A stretch of 64,000 bases of DNA from Brevibacterium casei CIP 102111 (GTDB lineage: Bacteria > Actinomycetota > Actinomycetes > Actinomycetales > Brevibacteriaceae). Made by a program: the position numbers and the translations under genes. The notes under the pieces are model-generated. The model did not search any database. It saw only the letters and a program-made list of their open reading frames with translations, and had not been told where the DNA came from. Shown here one piece after another: positions 21,050-30,692 of the stretch (position 1 is its first letter; every line of letters begins with the position of its first letter). Location of the stretch: assembly GCF_900169275.1 (NCBI RefSeq), contig NZ_FXZC01000001.1:1-64000 (forward strand), read 5' to 3'.

Positions 21050-22189
21050 TCAGATGCGCGTGGGCATGAGCAGGTAGCGATACGACTCGTCGGCCGAGGC
21101 CTCGAGGTCCTTCTGCCCGGAGATGATGACGGGCTTCATCGGCTGGGTGAAGGAGAAGTTCACGTACGGGTTCTCGATGGCGGCGAGGCCCTCGGCGATG
21201 TAGTGCGGGTTGAAGCCGACGGTGATCGGCTCTCCCTCGAGGACGGCTTCGACGGCCTCAGACGCCTGCGCGTCGTCACCGGTGCCGGCGTGGAGGGTGA
21301 GCAGGCCGTCGGTGACCTCGAAGCGCAGCGGGGTGTTGCGCTCGGCGACGAGGGAGACACGGCGGACGGCTTCGCGGAGGACTGCGGTCTCGACGATCGC
21401 GTGGATCGGCACGGAGTCGGGGAAGAGCGAACGGACCTTGGGGTACTCGCCCTCGACGAGCAGCGAGGTCGTCACCCGTCCCGCCGAGGTGAACGAGATG
21501 AGATCCTTGCCAGAATCGGTGCTCAGACCGATCGTCACGTCACCGCCGAGGGACTTCGAGACGTCGGAGAGGGTGCGACCGCGCAGCAGAGCGACCGCCG
21601 AGACGTCGGGGCGCCCGGGATTCCACGTGAATTCGCGGACGGCCAGCCGGTAGCGGTCGGTGGCGAGCAGCGTCACCTTCTCACCCTCGATCTCGACGCG
21701 CACGCTCGTGAGGATCGGCAGGGTGTCGTCCTTCGAGGTCGCGATCGTCACCTGGGAGACGGCGTTCTGGAATTCGCCGGCGGAGACGGTGCCGGAGTCG
21801 TCGGGCACCTGCGGCAGCGAGGGGTATTCGGCCACGGGCATCGTCATCAGGGAGAAGCGCGAGGATCCGCACGTCACGTCGACCTTCGAGCCGATCTGCT
21901 CGAGGGTGACCTCCTGGTTGGGCAGGGCCTTGGAGATGTCGGCGAGGAGGCGGCCGGAGACGAGCACGGTGCCGGGCGAGACCACCTCGGCGGAGATCTC
22001 GACTCGCGAGGAGACTTCGTAGTCGAAGACGGCGAGGCGAACGGTCCCGCCGGTCTCGGCGGTGATGAGGATTCCGGTGAGGACGGGAGCAGAGGGGCGG
22101 TTGGGGAGGGTCTTGGTCGCCCAGGTCACGGCGTCGGCGAGGACATCGCGATTGACTTTGAACTTGAGAGGGGTTGCTTCGTCGTTCAC
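21050..22189 (-). CDS. dnaN: DNA polymerase III beta sliding clamp
   Basis: This 379-residue clamp protein starts at GTG 22189 (VNDEATPLKFKVNRDVLADAV) behind AAGGAG; the longer upstream frame runs into the origin region. The three-domain clamp is evident, with internal segments TGILITAETGGTVRLAVFDYE, the central PTDSGKD-type loop and the C-terminal YRYLLMPTRI, which forms the partner-binding pocket. It is the first gene of the leftward dnaN-recF-DUF721 operon. Confidence 0.97.
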   Translation of the reverse strand: MNDEATPLKFKVNRDVLADAVTWATKTLPNRPSAPVLTGILITAETGGTVRLAVFDYEVSSRVEISAEVVSPGTVLVSGRLLADISKALPNQEVTLEQIGSKVDVTCGSSRFSLMTMPVAEYPSLPQVPDDSGTVSAGEFQNAVSQVTIATSKDDTLPILTSVRVEIEGEKVTLLATDRYRLAVREFTWNPGRPDVSAVALLRGRTLSDVSKSLGGDVTIGLSTDSGKDLISFTSAGRVTTSLLVEGEYPKVRSLFPDSVPIHAIVETAVLREAVRRVSLVAERNTPLRFEVTDGLLTLHAGTGDDAQASEAVEAVLEGEPITVGFNPHYIAEGLAAIENPYVNFSFTQPMKPVIISGQKDLEASADESYRYLLMPTRI

Positions 22190-22706
22190 TTTACTCCTTC
22201 GGGATATCACCCGATGTGCGTTCGGCTTCGGCGTGACGGTGCTCGGAAAACTGTACACAGCCTAACCGATTCCGCGATACCCGAGGACGGCCGAACGAAC
22301 GGGGAGGACACGCGGAGGAAGCCTGGGAATCTCGGATCCGAGAACCGGTTTCCGGGACGTGTTCGAATACCGAACTGATCGTTCGCTCAGCAGCGCGGAG
22401 CCCATCACGTCATCGTCAGCAGACGATGGCGGTCGCCCTCCTGTCACCTGAGATTGATTCAGCAGAAGTATCAGCACCTGTGGAACCTGTGGACGAAACG
22501 GTCAGGACGCAGAGCACTCCTGGGATCTCTGCCGTCGTCGGGGTGTGGATCGGATGTGCAACCGCAGGCTGGTGTTCGGGGACGCCTGGGTAAGCACAGC
22601 CGTGTAGTTCACATCCGTCCACGTGGCTGCAGGACTCCGTCCCCAGAGTTATCCCCACTGTGGTCGAATTGTCCCCAGAGTTATCCACAGGTGTGCATAG
22701 CGTCTT
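22190..22706. other. oriC, dnaN-dnaA spacer with DnaA boxes
   Basis: This 517-bp spacer is AT-richer than the flanking genes. It contains an exact DnaA box TTATCCACA (22681-22689), near-boxes TTATCCCCA (22649-22657) and TTGTCCCCA (22669-22677), and reverse near-boxes TGTGGAACC and TGTGGACGA (22479-22496) head to tail. The dnaA-dnaN interval is the usual actinobacterial origin. Gene orientation switches here and upstream of dnaA, consistent with bidirectional forks. The unwinding element could not be placed with certainty. Confidence 0.8.
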
Positions 22707-24320
22707 CTATAGGCGGTGCTGTTGTTTGATGCGGTTTGTGAGTTCGGTGACCTGGGTGTAGACCGCCCGCCGCTCGGCCATCTGCGTTCGAATCTTCTTG
22801 TTCGCGTGCATGACTGTCGTGTGGTCGCGGCCGCCGAAGGCCTGCCCGATCTTCGGCAGGGAGAGGTCGGTGAGTTCGCGGCAGAGGTACATCGCGATCT
22901 GCCGGGCCGTCGTCAGCGTCCGCGAGCGCGAGGTCCCGCAGAGGTCGTCGAGGGTGAGGCTGAAGTAGGCGGCGGTCTGCCCCATGATGTCGGCAGCGGT
23001 GATCGCGGGGGTGTCGTCCTGGGTGATGAAGTCCTTGAGGACCGTCTCGGCCAGCGACACGTCGACCTGCTGGTCGTTGAGGTTGGCGAAGGCGGTGACG
23101 CGGATGAGGGCGCCCTCGAGTTCGCGGATGTTCGATGAGACCCGGGAGGCGATGTACTCGAGGACGTCGTCGGGAACGTCGAGGTGCTCGCCGGCGGCCT
23201 TGCGGCGCAGAATCGCGAAGCGGGTCTCCATGTCCGGGGGCTGGACGTCGGTGAGCAGACCCCATTCGAACCGGGACCGCAGCCGCTCTTCGAAGCCCTT
23301 CAGCATCTTCGGCGGCTGGTCGGAGGTGATGACGACCTGCTTCGCCTCGTTGTGGAGGGCGTTGAAGGTGTGGAAGAACTCCTCGACGGTGGCGTCCTTG
23401 CCCTGGAGAAACTGGATGTCGTCGATCATGAGGATGTCGACTTCGCGGTAGCGGCGCTGGAAGGCCGGGCGCAGCGCGTTCGACGTCCGAGAAGAGCCGA
23501 TCGTGTTGATGAAGTCGTTGACGAACTCCTCGCTCGAGACGTACTTGACGCGGATCTCGGGGAAGAGCTGAGTGGCGTAGAACCCGATCGCGTGGAGGAG
23601 GTGGGTCTTGCCCAGTCCCGAGTCGCCGTAGATGAAGAGGGGGTTGTACGCCTTCGCCGGCGCTTCGGCCACGGCGAAGGCCGCGGCATGGGCGAAGCGG
23701 TTCGACGCGCCGATGACGAAGGTGTCGAACGTGTACTTGGGGTTGAGCTGGGCGACGCCGGGGACGTCGACGGGCGGGGTCGGGGTGGTCGTCGCCTCTG
23801 CGATCTCCACCTCGATGCGCGAATCGGCCGGTCGGGTGCCGGTGTCGGCGGACGGTGCGGGAGCGCTGTTCCCCACAGGGGAGGGCTCCGGGGCGGCAGG
23901 AGGAGCCACAGCCGGTTCGTCGATCTCCGTCGCCGGTGCGGGGGCCGGTGCGGGTGCGGCGTCGGATGCCGTCGGGGCCGTGGTCTCGGCAGCGGTCGAG
24001 GGTTCTGCGGACGCATCGTCGATGAGTTCGTCGAAGCGGATCGGGACGTCGAGTTCAGGGTCGACGACGAAGCCGAAGGTCACGTCGAAGCCGATGACCT
24101 TGGAGAACTCCCTGGTCAGCGGCTCGAGGAGACGGGTCTCGATGGTGCGGCGCGAATGCTCGTCACGGACGGCGAGGAGGACGAGGGCGTTGTCGACGAG
24201 AGCCTTGGGAAGGGCGAGGTAGAGGAAGCTCTTCTGATGTCGGGTGAGGTCGGCGTCCTGATCCAGGGTAGAGACCACCGTCTGCCATTGGCCGATGAGC
24301 TCGTTCTTGGAATTCGACAC
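22707..24320 (-). CDS. dnaA: Chromosomal replication initiator DnaA
   Basis: This 537-residue protein starts at GTG 24320 ([13 protein letters not shown]) behind AGAGAGG; an in-frame upstream extension runs through DnaA boxes and was rejected. Domain I covers about 1-90. A Pro/Ala/Thr-rich linker covers about 95-195. The AAA+ domain has Walker [12 protein letters not shown] near residue 230 and Walker [12 protein letters not shown]. Domain IV ends with the DnaA-box reader ([19 protein letters not shown]). It initiates replication at the adjacent origin and probably autoregulates through the boxes upstream of its gene. Confidence 0.97.
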   Translation of the reverse strand: MSNSKNELIGQWQTVVSTLDQDADLTRHQKSFLYLALPKALVDNALVLLAVRDEHSRRTIETRLLEPLTREFSKVIGFDVTFGFVVDPELDVPIRFDELIDDASAEPSTAAETTAPTASDAAPAPAPAPATEIDEPAVAPPAAPEPSPVGNSAPAPSADTGTRPADSRIEVEIAEATTTPTPPVDVPGVAQLNPKYTFDTFVIGASNRFAHAAAFAVAEAPAKAYNPLFIYGDSGLGKTHLLHAIGFYATQLFPEIRVKYVSSEEFVNDFINTIGSSRTSNALRPAFQRRYREVDILMIDDIQFLQGKDATVEEFFHTFNALHNEAKQVVITSDQPPKMLKGFEERLRSRFEWGLLTDVQPPDMETRFAILRRKAAGEHLDVPDDVLEYIASRVSSNIRELEGALIRVTAFANLNDQQVDVSLAETVLKDFITQDDTPAITAADIMGQTAAYFSLTLDDLCGTSRSRTLTTARQIAMYLCRELTDLSLPKIGQAFGGRDHTTVMHANKKIRTQMAERRAVYTQVTELTNRIKQQHRL

Positions 24321-24726
24321 CGTCGATCCTCTCTTCTGTCGATCGTCTTCGTCGCACGGTCCACACCTGTGCATGACTTCCACACAGTTTTCCACAGTTT
24401 GTGGAGGAGTGACGAGTCGGCCGGGCGATACTCCACACGGGTGGATAAGCGTGTGGAAAACTACATGATTGTGACTTGTGGAAGACGGGAGTCGACGCAG
24501 AGGTGAATGGGAGTCGACGGCCGGGCACCGTGACGGGGAACATCTCTGAGCGGTTTGACCGGGCCTGAGCGCCTTGGCTAAGATGGAGTGTCCTGTGTAC
24601 CGGGCTGCATCCGATTCTCTGTATAGCTCTCATGCACAGGAGTGCTCGGCGGTCGAGACTCGCACCGCCGTTTTTTGTGAGAACGCTTCAGGCGTTCATC
24701 CGCGATCTAGAAATCGGAGACCTCAA
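24321..24726. promoter_or_regulatory. dnaA-rpmH divergent spacer with a second DnaA-box cluster
   Basis: This 406-bp divergent region holds the dnaA and rpmH promoters. DnaA-like boxes are TTTTCCACA (24388-24396), GGTGGATAA (24440-24448, one mismatch), TGTGGAAAA (24452-24460) and TGTGGAAGA (24477-24485). They could mediate dnaA autoregulation or form part of a bipartite origin. The rpmH promoter is listed separately. Confidence 0.65.
24555..24584 (+). promoter_or_regulatory. rpmH promoter
   Basis: A -35 TTGACC (24555-24560) and a -10 TAAGAT (24579-24584) are separated by 18 bp, about 140 bp upstream of rpmH. They are close to the SigA-type consensus and well placed to drive rpmH-rnpA-yidD-yidC. 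Confidence 0.65.
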
Positions 24727-24864
24727 GTGAGCAAGCGTACATTCCAGCCCAACAACCGCAAGCGCGCCAAGAAGCACGGCTTCCGTCTGCGTATGCGCAC
24801 CCGCGCGGGCCGCGCCATCCTGGCTTCGCGTCGTCGCAAGGGACGTTCCGAAGTCTCGGCCTGA
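24727..24864 (+). CDS. rpmH: 50S ribosomal protein L34
   Basis: This 45-residue, very basic ribosomal protein starts at GTG 24727 ([20 protein letters not shown]) after GGAGA. It matches the full L34 family ([29 protein letters not shown]). It is the first gene of the conserved rightward operon from the origin, and rnpA follows after 2 bp. Confidence 0.97.
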   Translation: MSKRTFQPNNRKRAKKHGFRLRMRTRAGRAILASRRRKGRSEVSA

Positions 24865-24866
24865 AT

Positions 24867-25241
24867 GTGATTCCGGATGCGCACCGCCTCCGGCACGGCG
24901 ACGACTTCAGACGAGTCTTCAGAGCCGGTGTCCGCGTGCGCTCGGACCACCTCATGGCGCACAGCCTGAGAGACGTTGATGATTCCCACGCCGCGCGCGT
25001 GGGTTTCATCGTATCCAAGGCCGTGGGCAACGCGGTCACGCGCAACCGGGTCAAACGCCGGCTGCGGGAGATCGTCCGGCCCCGGCTGGACGAATTCGGC
25101 ACGGGGAGCCTGTTCGTGGTCAGGGCGCTGCCGAACGCCGCGGAGGCGGAGTACTCCCAGCTGGCCACCGAGGTGGACGACCTCATCGGGAAGGCCCGGA
25201 AGAAGCAGAACCGTGGACGCCGAACACGACCTCAGACATGA
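24867..25241 (+). CDS. rnpA: Ribonuclease P protein component
   Basis: This 124-residue basic protein is the subunit of RNase P that helps bind the pre-tRNA leader. It starts at GTG 24867 (VIPDAHRLRHGDDFRRVFRAG). The family motif NAVTRNRVKRRLREIVRP (RNR region) is intact, and VGFIVSKAVGN is the conserved strand. It is tightly linked to rpmH (2 bp) and overlaps the start of yidD. Confidence 0.95.
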   Translation: MIPDAHRLRHGDDFRRVFRAGVRVRSDHLMAHSLRDVDDSHAARVGFIVSKAVGNAVTRNRVKRRLREIVRPRLDEFGTGSLFVVRALPNAAEAEYSQLATEVDDLIGKARKKQNRGRRTRPQT

Positions 25242-25584
25242 ATCCGAGGTGCCCGAGCGTCCGGCCGGATTCTGGCCGGGGCTGTGGTGGTTCGTCCGCA
25301 TCGCACCGAGGATGCCCTTCGTGTGGTTCATCCGCGCGTATCGGGTGGTCGTCTCTCCGCTCTACGGACAGGTCTGCCGGTACTATCCCAGCTGCTCGAT
25401 GTACGGCCTCGAGGCCTTCGAGATACACGGAGTTCTCAAGGGAATGGTGTTAACTGGGTGGCGAGTGCTGAGGTGCAATCCGTTCTCCCACGGCGGGGTG
25501 GACCATGTTCCCGGCTCAGCCCGCGAAGCCCGGTCCCAGATGCTCCATGACGCTGATGCCGGCATGCGGGGCGAGCGTCCGTGA
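25213..25584 (+). CDS. yidD: Membrane protein insertion efficiency factor YidD
   Basis: This 123-residue protein starts at GTG 25213, overlapping rnpA by 29 bp. The YidD core is RAYRVVVSPLYGQVCRYYPSCSMYGLEAFEIHGVLKG, with the conserved Cys pair and CNPFSHGGVDHVP near the end. It is membrane-associated and assists YidC-dependent insertion. The N-terminal 25 residues are variable and acidic. Family and synteny are clear; the exact start is less so. Confidence 0.9.
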   Translation: MDAEHDLRHESEVPERPAGFWPGLWWFVRIAPRMPFVWFIRAYRVVVSPLYGQVCRYYPSCSMYGLEAFEIHGVLKGMVLTGWRVLRCNPFSHGGVDHVPGSAREARSQMLHDADAGMRGERP

Positions 25585-25691
25585 GGGCCTGATACGAGCC
25601 GAGAGATCCGCGTCCGCACCCGTGTCGCGACCGACTGACAACAATGGCACAATGAACGATCGTGATGGATCGTTGCAACGAGGAGAACTGA

Positions 25692-26648
25692 ATGGACTGG
25701 ATCGACAGCTTGCTCTACCCCCTGCAGTGGGTAGTGGCTTGGATCCTTGCGATCTTCCATGACATCTTTACCGCACTCGGTCTGCCCGCAGCCAACGGCT
25801 GGACCTGGGTGCTCTCGATCGCGGGTCTGACCGTCGTCATCCGCGCACTGCTCATTCCGCTCTTCGTCTACCAGATCCGGGCCCAGCGGAAGATGCAGCT
25901 CCTCCAGCCTGAGATCCAGCGTCTGCAGGCGAAGTACAAGGGCAAGAAGGACCAGTACTCGCGCCAGGCGATGGCCGAGGAGCAGATGGCCCTGTTCCGC
26001 GACAACAAGACGAGCCCGTGGGCGTCGTGTCTGCCTCTCCTCGTGCAGATGCCGATCTTCTTCTCGCTCTTCCGCGTCATCCACAACATGCAGAACGTGG
26101 CTGAGGGCAAGATCGACGCGATCGGCGGCCTCACCCAGGAGCTCGCCCAGCAGGCCGAGGAGTCCTCGGTCTTCGGCGTCTCCCTCTCGGCGACGTTCAT
26201 GGATCCGGGCATCACCGTCAAGGTGCTCACCGCGGTCCTCATCATCATCATGGCTGCGACGATGTTCATCACGCAGAAGCAGATGATGGCGAAGAACATG
26301 TCGGAGGCCGCGATGGCCAACCCGATGATGCAGTCGCAGAAGATGCTCCTCTACATCATGCCCGTCGTCTTCGGCGTCGGCGGAATCTACTTCCCGCTCG
26401 GCGTCCTCTTCTACTGGCTCGTGTCGAACACCTGGACGATGGTCCAGCAGCACATGGTCATCAGGAACATGCCGGCACCCGGGTCGAAGGCCGAGAAGGA
26501 GATGCTCGAGCGCAAGGCGCGCAAGGGCAAGACCGTTCCGTCGGCAGAGATCAAGGGGTCTGCGCAGACCACCGTCGAGGCACCGAAGCCGACCGGTCAG
26601 CGTCAGCAGCCCGTGAGCAAGAACCGCAAGAAGAACAAGAAGCGCTGA
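25692..26648 (+). CDS. yidC: Membrane protein insertase YidC
   Basis: This 318-residue YidC/Oxa1-family insertase has an N-terminal membrane segment (MDWIDSLLYPLQWVVAWILAIF) and then the conserved core: LTVVIRALLIPLFVYQIRAQRKMQLLQPEIQ, with the groove Arg, and MPIFFSLFRVIH. The later helices run to YFPLGVLFYWLVSNTWTMVQQ. A Lys-rich tail (KNRKKNKKR) can contact the ribosome. The large periplasmic domain of proteobacterial YidC is absent, as in other Gram-positives. Jag follows after 8 bp. Confidence 0.96.
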   Translation: MDWIDSLLYPLQWVVAWILAIFHDIFTALGLPAANGWTWVLSIAGLTVVIRALLIPLFVYQIRAQRKMQLLQPEIQRLQAKYKGKKDQYSRQAMAEEQMALFRDNKTSPWASCLPLLVQMPIFFSLFRVIHNMQNVAEGKIDAIGGLTQELAQQAEESSVFGVSLSATFMDPGITVKVLTAVLIIIMAATMFITQKQMMAKNMSEAAMANPMMQSQKMLLYIMPVVFGVGGIYFPLGVLFYWLVSNTWTMVQQHMVIRNMPAPGSKAEKEMLERKARKGKTVPSAEIKGSAQTTVEAPKPTGQRQQPVSKNRKKNKKR

Positions 26649-26656
26649 GGTAGGAC

Positions 26657-27178
26657 ATGTCAGAAGAAGCCATCGACGACAAGGCTGCGAAGCCGACCCG
26701 TGCCGAGCTCCTCGAGGAAGAGGGCGAGATCGCGGCGGATTATCTCGAAGAGCTCATGGACATCGCCGACATCGACGGCGACATCGACATCGACGTCGCC
26801 GACGGCCGGGCGCAGCTGTCCATCGTCTGCGAGGACGAGGACGACTCGAACCTGCGCACGCTCGTCGGCCGTGACGGCAAGACCCTCGGTGCGCTGCAGG
26901 AGCTCGTCCGTCTCGCCGTGCAGACGAGCACGGGCCAGCGGTCCTGGCTTATGCTCGACATCGACGGCTACCGCTCGAGCCGGCGCGACGAACTCATCCG
27001 CAAGGCTGAGGACGCCATCGCCGAAGTCAAGGAGAGCGGCGAGGAGTTCGCGTTCAAGGCGATGAACAGCTTCGAACGCAAGATCATCCACGATCAGGTG
27101 GCGAAGGCCGGACTCGTGTCCGAGTCGGAAGGCGAGGGCGACGGACGTCATGTCGTCGTCCGTCCCGCTGATGACTGA
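26657..27178 (+). CDS. jag: Jag/KhpB RNA-binding protein (KH + R3H)
   Basis: This 173-residue protein has an acidic N-terminus, a KH domain including the loop VGRDGKTLGALQELVRLAVQ, and an R3H domain with the ssRNA-binding pattern NSFERKIIHDQVAKAG. KhpB partners KhpA in RNA binding and affects cell elongation and division in other bacteria. Its stop overlaps the preferred rsmG start by 8 bp (ATGACTGA). The Jag N-terminal domain seen in Firmicutes is missing. Confidence 0.93.
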   Translation: MSEEAIDDKAAKPTRAELLEEEGEIAADYLEELMDIADIDGDIDIDVADGRAQLSIVCEDEDDSNLRTLVGRDGKTLGALQELVRLAVQTSTGQRSWLMLDIDGYRSSRRDELIRKAEDAIAEVKESGEEFAFKAMNSFERKIIHDQVAKAGLVSESEGEGDGRHVVVRPADD

Positions 27179-27809
27179 CCTGACGGAGGTCGAGGTTCCG
27201 CCGGCCGGAACCGAGGAGTACTTCGGTGAGGCGTTCCCCCTCGCCCAGCGCTATGCCGAGCACTTGGCGACTACCGGGATCGAGTGGGGCCTCATCGGCC
27301 CGCGTGAACTCGACAGGCTGTGGTCGCGGCACATCCTCAACTGCGCGGTGGTCGCCGAGTTCGTCGGCGATGACGACGTCGTCGGTGACGTCGGCAGCGG
27401 GGCCGGTCTGCCGGGGATTCCGATCGCCCTCATGCGACCTGAGGCGACCGTCGTGCTCATCGAGCCGATGGAGCGTCGCGTCGACTGGCTGACGATGGTC
27501 GTCGACGACCTCGGCCTTGAGAACGTCCGCATCGTCAGGGCTCGGGTCGAGGACCTCGTCGATGAGGAGATGTTCACCGTCGTCACCGCGCGGGCCGTCA
27601 AGGCGATGGCCACCCTCGTCGAATGGACGCACGAGGTCATCGGTCCCGAAGGGCGCATCCTCGCCCTCAAGGGGGCCTCGGTCGACAGTGAGCTCGTCAA
27701 GGCGAAGAAGCTGCTCAAGCGGTACCGCTTCGGGCAGCCGACGGTCCACCTCGTCGACGGGGGGATCCTCGAAACCCCCAGCCGCGTTGTGGAAATAGCG
27801 AAGAAATAG
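27171..27809 (+). CDS. rsmG: 16S rRNA m7G methyltransferase RsmG (GidB)
   Basis: This 212-residue Rossmann methyltransferase modifies G527 of 16S rRNA. Motifs visible are WGLIGPRELDRLWSRHILNC, the SAM loop GDVGSGAGLPGIPIAL, VVLIEPMERRVDWL and TARAVKAM. ATG 27171 is preferred because it overlaps the jag stop; ATG 27150 is in frame as an alternative. Loss of RsmG gives low-level streptomycin resistance in other species. It is followed by parA after 66 bp. Confidence 0.93.
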   Translation: MTDLTEVEVPPAGTEEYFGEAFPLAQRYAEHLATTGIEWGLIGPRELDRLWSRHILNCAVVAEFVGDDDVVGDVGSGAGLPGIPIALMRPEATVVLIEPMERRVDWLTMVVDDLGLENVRIVRARVEDLVDEEMFTVVTARAVKAMATLVEWTHEVIGPEGRILALKGASVDSELVKAKKLLKRYRFGQPTVHLVDGGILETPSRVVEIAKK

Positions 27810-27875
27810 AACGAACTGAAATTGGTTTAGGCTGTCAGTAGCTTTGTGAACCCGATGGATGATGGAGTGCGCCGA

Positions 27876-28772
27876 ATGCCGATCATGGACGAGTCGTCTC
27901 CGATAGGTGCCGCGATCGCTCGCGACAACCGTCGCGCAGACCGACTGGCACAGGTGAGCTTCCCCAAACCCGATTCGACTCGCATCTTCACCATCGCCAA
28001 CCAGAAGGGCGGCGTCGGCAAGACGACGACCGCCGTGAACATCGCCGGTGCACTCGCGAAGCAGAACCTCAACGTCCTCGTCATCGACATCGACCCGCAG
28101 GGGAACGCGAGTACGGCACTCGGCATCGACCACTACTCCGACGTCACGAGCATCTACGATGTGCTCATCGACGATGTCCCGATGCGGGATGCTGTGGCGC
28201 AGGCACCGGACTTCGAGACCCTGGTCTGCGTGCCGGCGACGATCGACCTCGCCGGTGCCGAGATCGAGCTCGTCTCCCTCGTCGCCCGCGAGCAGCGGCT
28301 GCAGCGGTCGCTCGGACTCTACCTCGAGGAGCGAGCGGCGGCCGGGGACCGCGTCGACTACGTCATCATCGACTGCCCGCCGAGCCTGGGGCTGCTCACC
28401 GTCAACGCATTCGTCTCCGCGCGCGAAGTGCTCATCCCGATCCAGTGCGAGTACTACGCGCTCGAGGGACTGAGCCAGCTGCTCAAGAACATCCAGCTCA
28501 TCCAGAAGCACCTCAACCCGCAGCTCTCGGTCTCGACGATCCTCCTGACGATGTACGACGGTCGCACGAACCTCAGCGCCCAGGTCGCCGAAGACGTCCG
28601 CTCTCACTTCCCGGAGCAAGTGCTGGGGACGGCGATTCCGCGATCTGTGCGGATCTCCGAGGCGCCGAGCTACGGACAGACTGTCATCACCTATGATCCT
28701 CATTCCAGCGGCGCTCTGTCCTACCTGGAAGCCGCTGAGGAAATCGCGAACCGAGGAGTGGAACGTGGCTGA
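27876..28772 (+). CDS. parA: Chromosome-partitioning ATPase ParA (Soj)
   Basis: This 298-residue ATPase starts at ATG 27876 with GGAG 8 nt upstream; a GTG at 27846 is in frame but has no ribosome binding site. It has the deviant Walker [13 protein letters not shown], switch I region [13 protein letters not shown], Walker [13 protein letters not shown] and the DNA-binding C-terminus. ATP-bound ParA dimers coat the nucleoid and pull ParB-parS complexes. A -10-like TAGGCT lies at 27828-27833. parB begins inside the last codons of parA. Confidence 0.96.
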   Translation: MPIMDESSPIGAAIARDNRRADRLAQVSFPKPDSTRIFTIANQKGGVGKTTTAVNIAGALAKQNLNVLVIDIDPQGNASTALGIDHYSDVTSIYDVLIDDVPMRDAVAQAPDFETLVCVPATIDLAGAEIELVSLVAREQRLQRSLGLYLEERAAAGDRVDYVIIDCPPSLGLLTVNAFVSAREVLIPIQCEYYALEGLSQLLKNIQLIQKHLNPQLSVSTILLTMYDGRTNLSAQVAEDVRSHFPEQVLGTAIPRSVRISEAPSYGQTVITYDPHSSGALSYLEAAEEIANRGVERG

Positions 28773-30498
28773 ACGCAAGAAGCGCGGACTGGGGCGAGGT
28801 CTCGGAGCGCTCATTCCCGATGCTGCGTCGAACGATCGCCCTGTCGACGTGTTCTTCTCCGGCGGCAATGCCGACGAACAGTCCCGTGGTGCCGGTGAGG
28901 AGACGAAGGCTGGGCGCAGTCGGCGTACCGACCCTGCGGCGACGATGCAGTCCTCGAGGCGTCGCAAGCCGAAGTCGGCAACTGAGGGTTCGGAGGCGAA
29001 GTCGTCAGGCGCCGGGCAGGCGAAGAGTGGGTCTCGGTCGACCGCGAGTTCGAAGGCCGGCACATCGGCGAAGAGTTCAACGACGAAGAGTGCCGCCTCG
29101 AAGTCCTCGACGGGCAAGGCGGCCGCAGGCGGTAAGACTGGCGCAGCCAGCAAGGCTGCGGGTGCGAAGACCGCTGCTGCCAAGGGCGCAGCCTCCAAGT
29201 CCTCAGCGTCCAAGGCCACTGGATCCACGACGTCGAAGTCGGGATCCGCGGCGAAGGCGGCAGGGACGAAGACGGCCGGAGCGAAGGCGTCGGGTTCCAA
29301 GACTGCGTCCCCAGCGGCGAAGCGCTCGTCCGTCGAGCCCGCGACCTCCGAGACTGCGGAGTCTGCGGTGGCGGCTGAGCAGGCATCAGCTGTCGAGGAG
29401 ACCAGCGCCGTTGACCTCACTGCACCGAACGACGACGTCCGTGAAGACCATCCTGGTGTCTACACCTCGAGGGGATTCAGCGACGACGAGGCTGCCGCGG
29501 ACGCCGGCCCGGAGACAGAGGCCTCGGCTGAGGAACCGGCAGGCCAGCCGAGTGACACCGGAATGTCTACTACTGATGTAGTAGACGTTGCGATCACGTC
29601 GGGCGACGATGGATCCGGCGATGCCGCAGCCGTCAACGACGCCGATGATGAGGCGGACGGCGTTGCTGAAGCGTCGGGAGTCGATTCGATCCCGGATACG
29701 GCATTCGGAGAGATCGACGTCGCTCTCGTCGATCCGAACCCTCGTCAGCCGCGGACCGTCTTCGACGAGGATCAGCTCGCTGAACTCGTTCACAGCATTC
29801 GCGAGATCGGTGTGCTCCAGCCTGTTGTCGTACGCCGGAAGCCCGGTGAGGCCGAGCGATACGAGCTCATCATGGGTGAGCGTCGACTCCGTGCGACGAA
29901 GGAAGCCGGTCTGGAGACGATCCCTGCGATCGTCCGGTATGTCGAGGACACGGACCTTCTCCGCGATGCACTGCTTGAGAACCTCCATCGTGCCGAGCTC
30001 AACCCTCTCGAAGAGGCGGCTGCCTACGGCCAGCTGCTCGAGGACTTCGGCTGCACGCAGGAGGAGCTGTCGGAGCGCATCGGACGTTCCCGTCCGCAGA
30101 TCTCGAACACCCTGCGCCTGCTTCGTCTCCCACCGCTGGTTCAGCGTCGCGTCGCAGCCGGCGTGATCTCGGCCGGACACGCTCGCGCTATCCTCGGTCT
30201 CAAGGATCCGGAGCAGATGGAAGTCCTTGCTCAGCGAATAGTCGCCGAGGGTCTTTCTGTGCGTGCCTCTGAGGAAGCCGTTGTGCTCCTCAACCGCGGC
30301 GACTCGGTGAATGTTTCACGTGCAACATCGCGTGTGGCGCCCGAGTTCATCGAGGTTGCCGAGCGTCTGGGTGATCGTCTCGATACGAAGGTCAACATCA
30401 CCGTCGGCAAGCGCAAGGGCAAGCTGAGCGTCGAGTTCGCCAATCAGGAGGACCTCGACCGCATCCTCGCCCTTCTCGGCGTCAAGTCCCCCGAATAG
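28765..30498 (+). CDS. parB: Chromosome-partitioning protein ParB with long bipartite disordered insertion
   Basis: This 577-residue CTP-dependent DNA clamp starts at GTG 28765, overlapping parA by 8 bp. Residues 1-21 ([19 protein letters not shown]) are the usual ParA-contacting peptide. The conserved core spans about 316-577: the CTP-binding motif GERRLRA (about 371), the [14 protein letters not shown] box (about 405), the helix-turn-helix [20 protein letters not shown] and the dimerisation tail. Between them lie about 290 residues of low complexity. About 48-190 is Lys/Ala/Ser/Thr-rich and resembles histone H1 tails; about 191-312 is strongly acidic. Typical actinobacterial ParB has about 300-350 residues. 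The frame is clean throughout, so the insert is translated. The adjacent parS cluster is the presumed loading site. Confidence 0.95.
   Translation: MAERKKRGLGRGLGALIPDAASNDRPVDVFFSGGNADEQSRGAGEETKAGRSRRTDPAATMQSSRRRKPKSATEGSEAKSSGAGQAKSGSRSTASSKAGTSAKSSTTKSAASKSSTGKAAAGGKTGAASKAAGAKTAAAKGAASKSSASKATGSTTSKSGSAAKAAGTKTAGAKASGSKTASPAAKRSSVEPATSETAESAVAAEQASAVEETSAVDLTAPNDDVREDHPGVYTSRGFSDDEAAADAGPETEASAEEPAGQPSDTGMSTTDVVDVAITSGDDGSGDAAAVNDADDEADGVAEASGVDSIPDTAFGEIDVALVDPNPRQPRTVFDEDQLAELVHSIREIGVLQPVVVRRKPGEAERYELIMGERRLRATKEAGLETIPAIVRYVEDTDLLRDALLENLHRAELNPLEEAAAYGQLLEDFGCTQEELSERIGRSRPQISNTLRLLRLPPLVQRRVAAGVISAGHARAILGLKDPEQMEVLAQRIVAEGLSVRASEEAVVLLNRGDSVNVSRATSRVAPEFIEVAERLGDRLDTKVNITVGKRKGKLSVEFANQEDLDRILALLGVKSPE
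30312..30327. promoter_or_regulatory. parS-like site inside parB
   Basis: TGTTTCACGTGCAACA differs from the consensus parS TGTTTCACGTGAAACA at one base. It lies in the 3' part of the parB coding sequence, where it encodes part of NVSRATS. Confidence 0.65.
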
Positions 30499-30692
30499 GT
30501 CACGCGGTATCTTCCTCTGATTCGAAGCCCACTTGTCAGCCAGAACTCCTGGGGACTGCGGAACTGCCGATATCAAGCCGAGTTATAGCTGGGTCGGTTC
30601 GCTTGCGGTTGTTCAGGAGTTGCCGCGGCCCGTAAGTATTCGTCTTTATAGAAGTCGTTGATCTGCGCGTTGAACCCGGCTGAAAGCACGTT

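Noticed and set aside
19763..22378. Plus-strand frame of about 870 codons opposite recF and dnaN
   Set aside because: Antisense shadow of two essential, fully conserved genes.
27084..29420. Minus-strand frame opposite rsmG, parA and the start of parB
   Set aside because: It spans three real genes and has no domain; it arises from GC bias.
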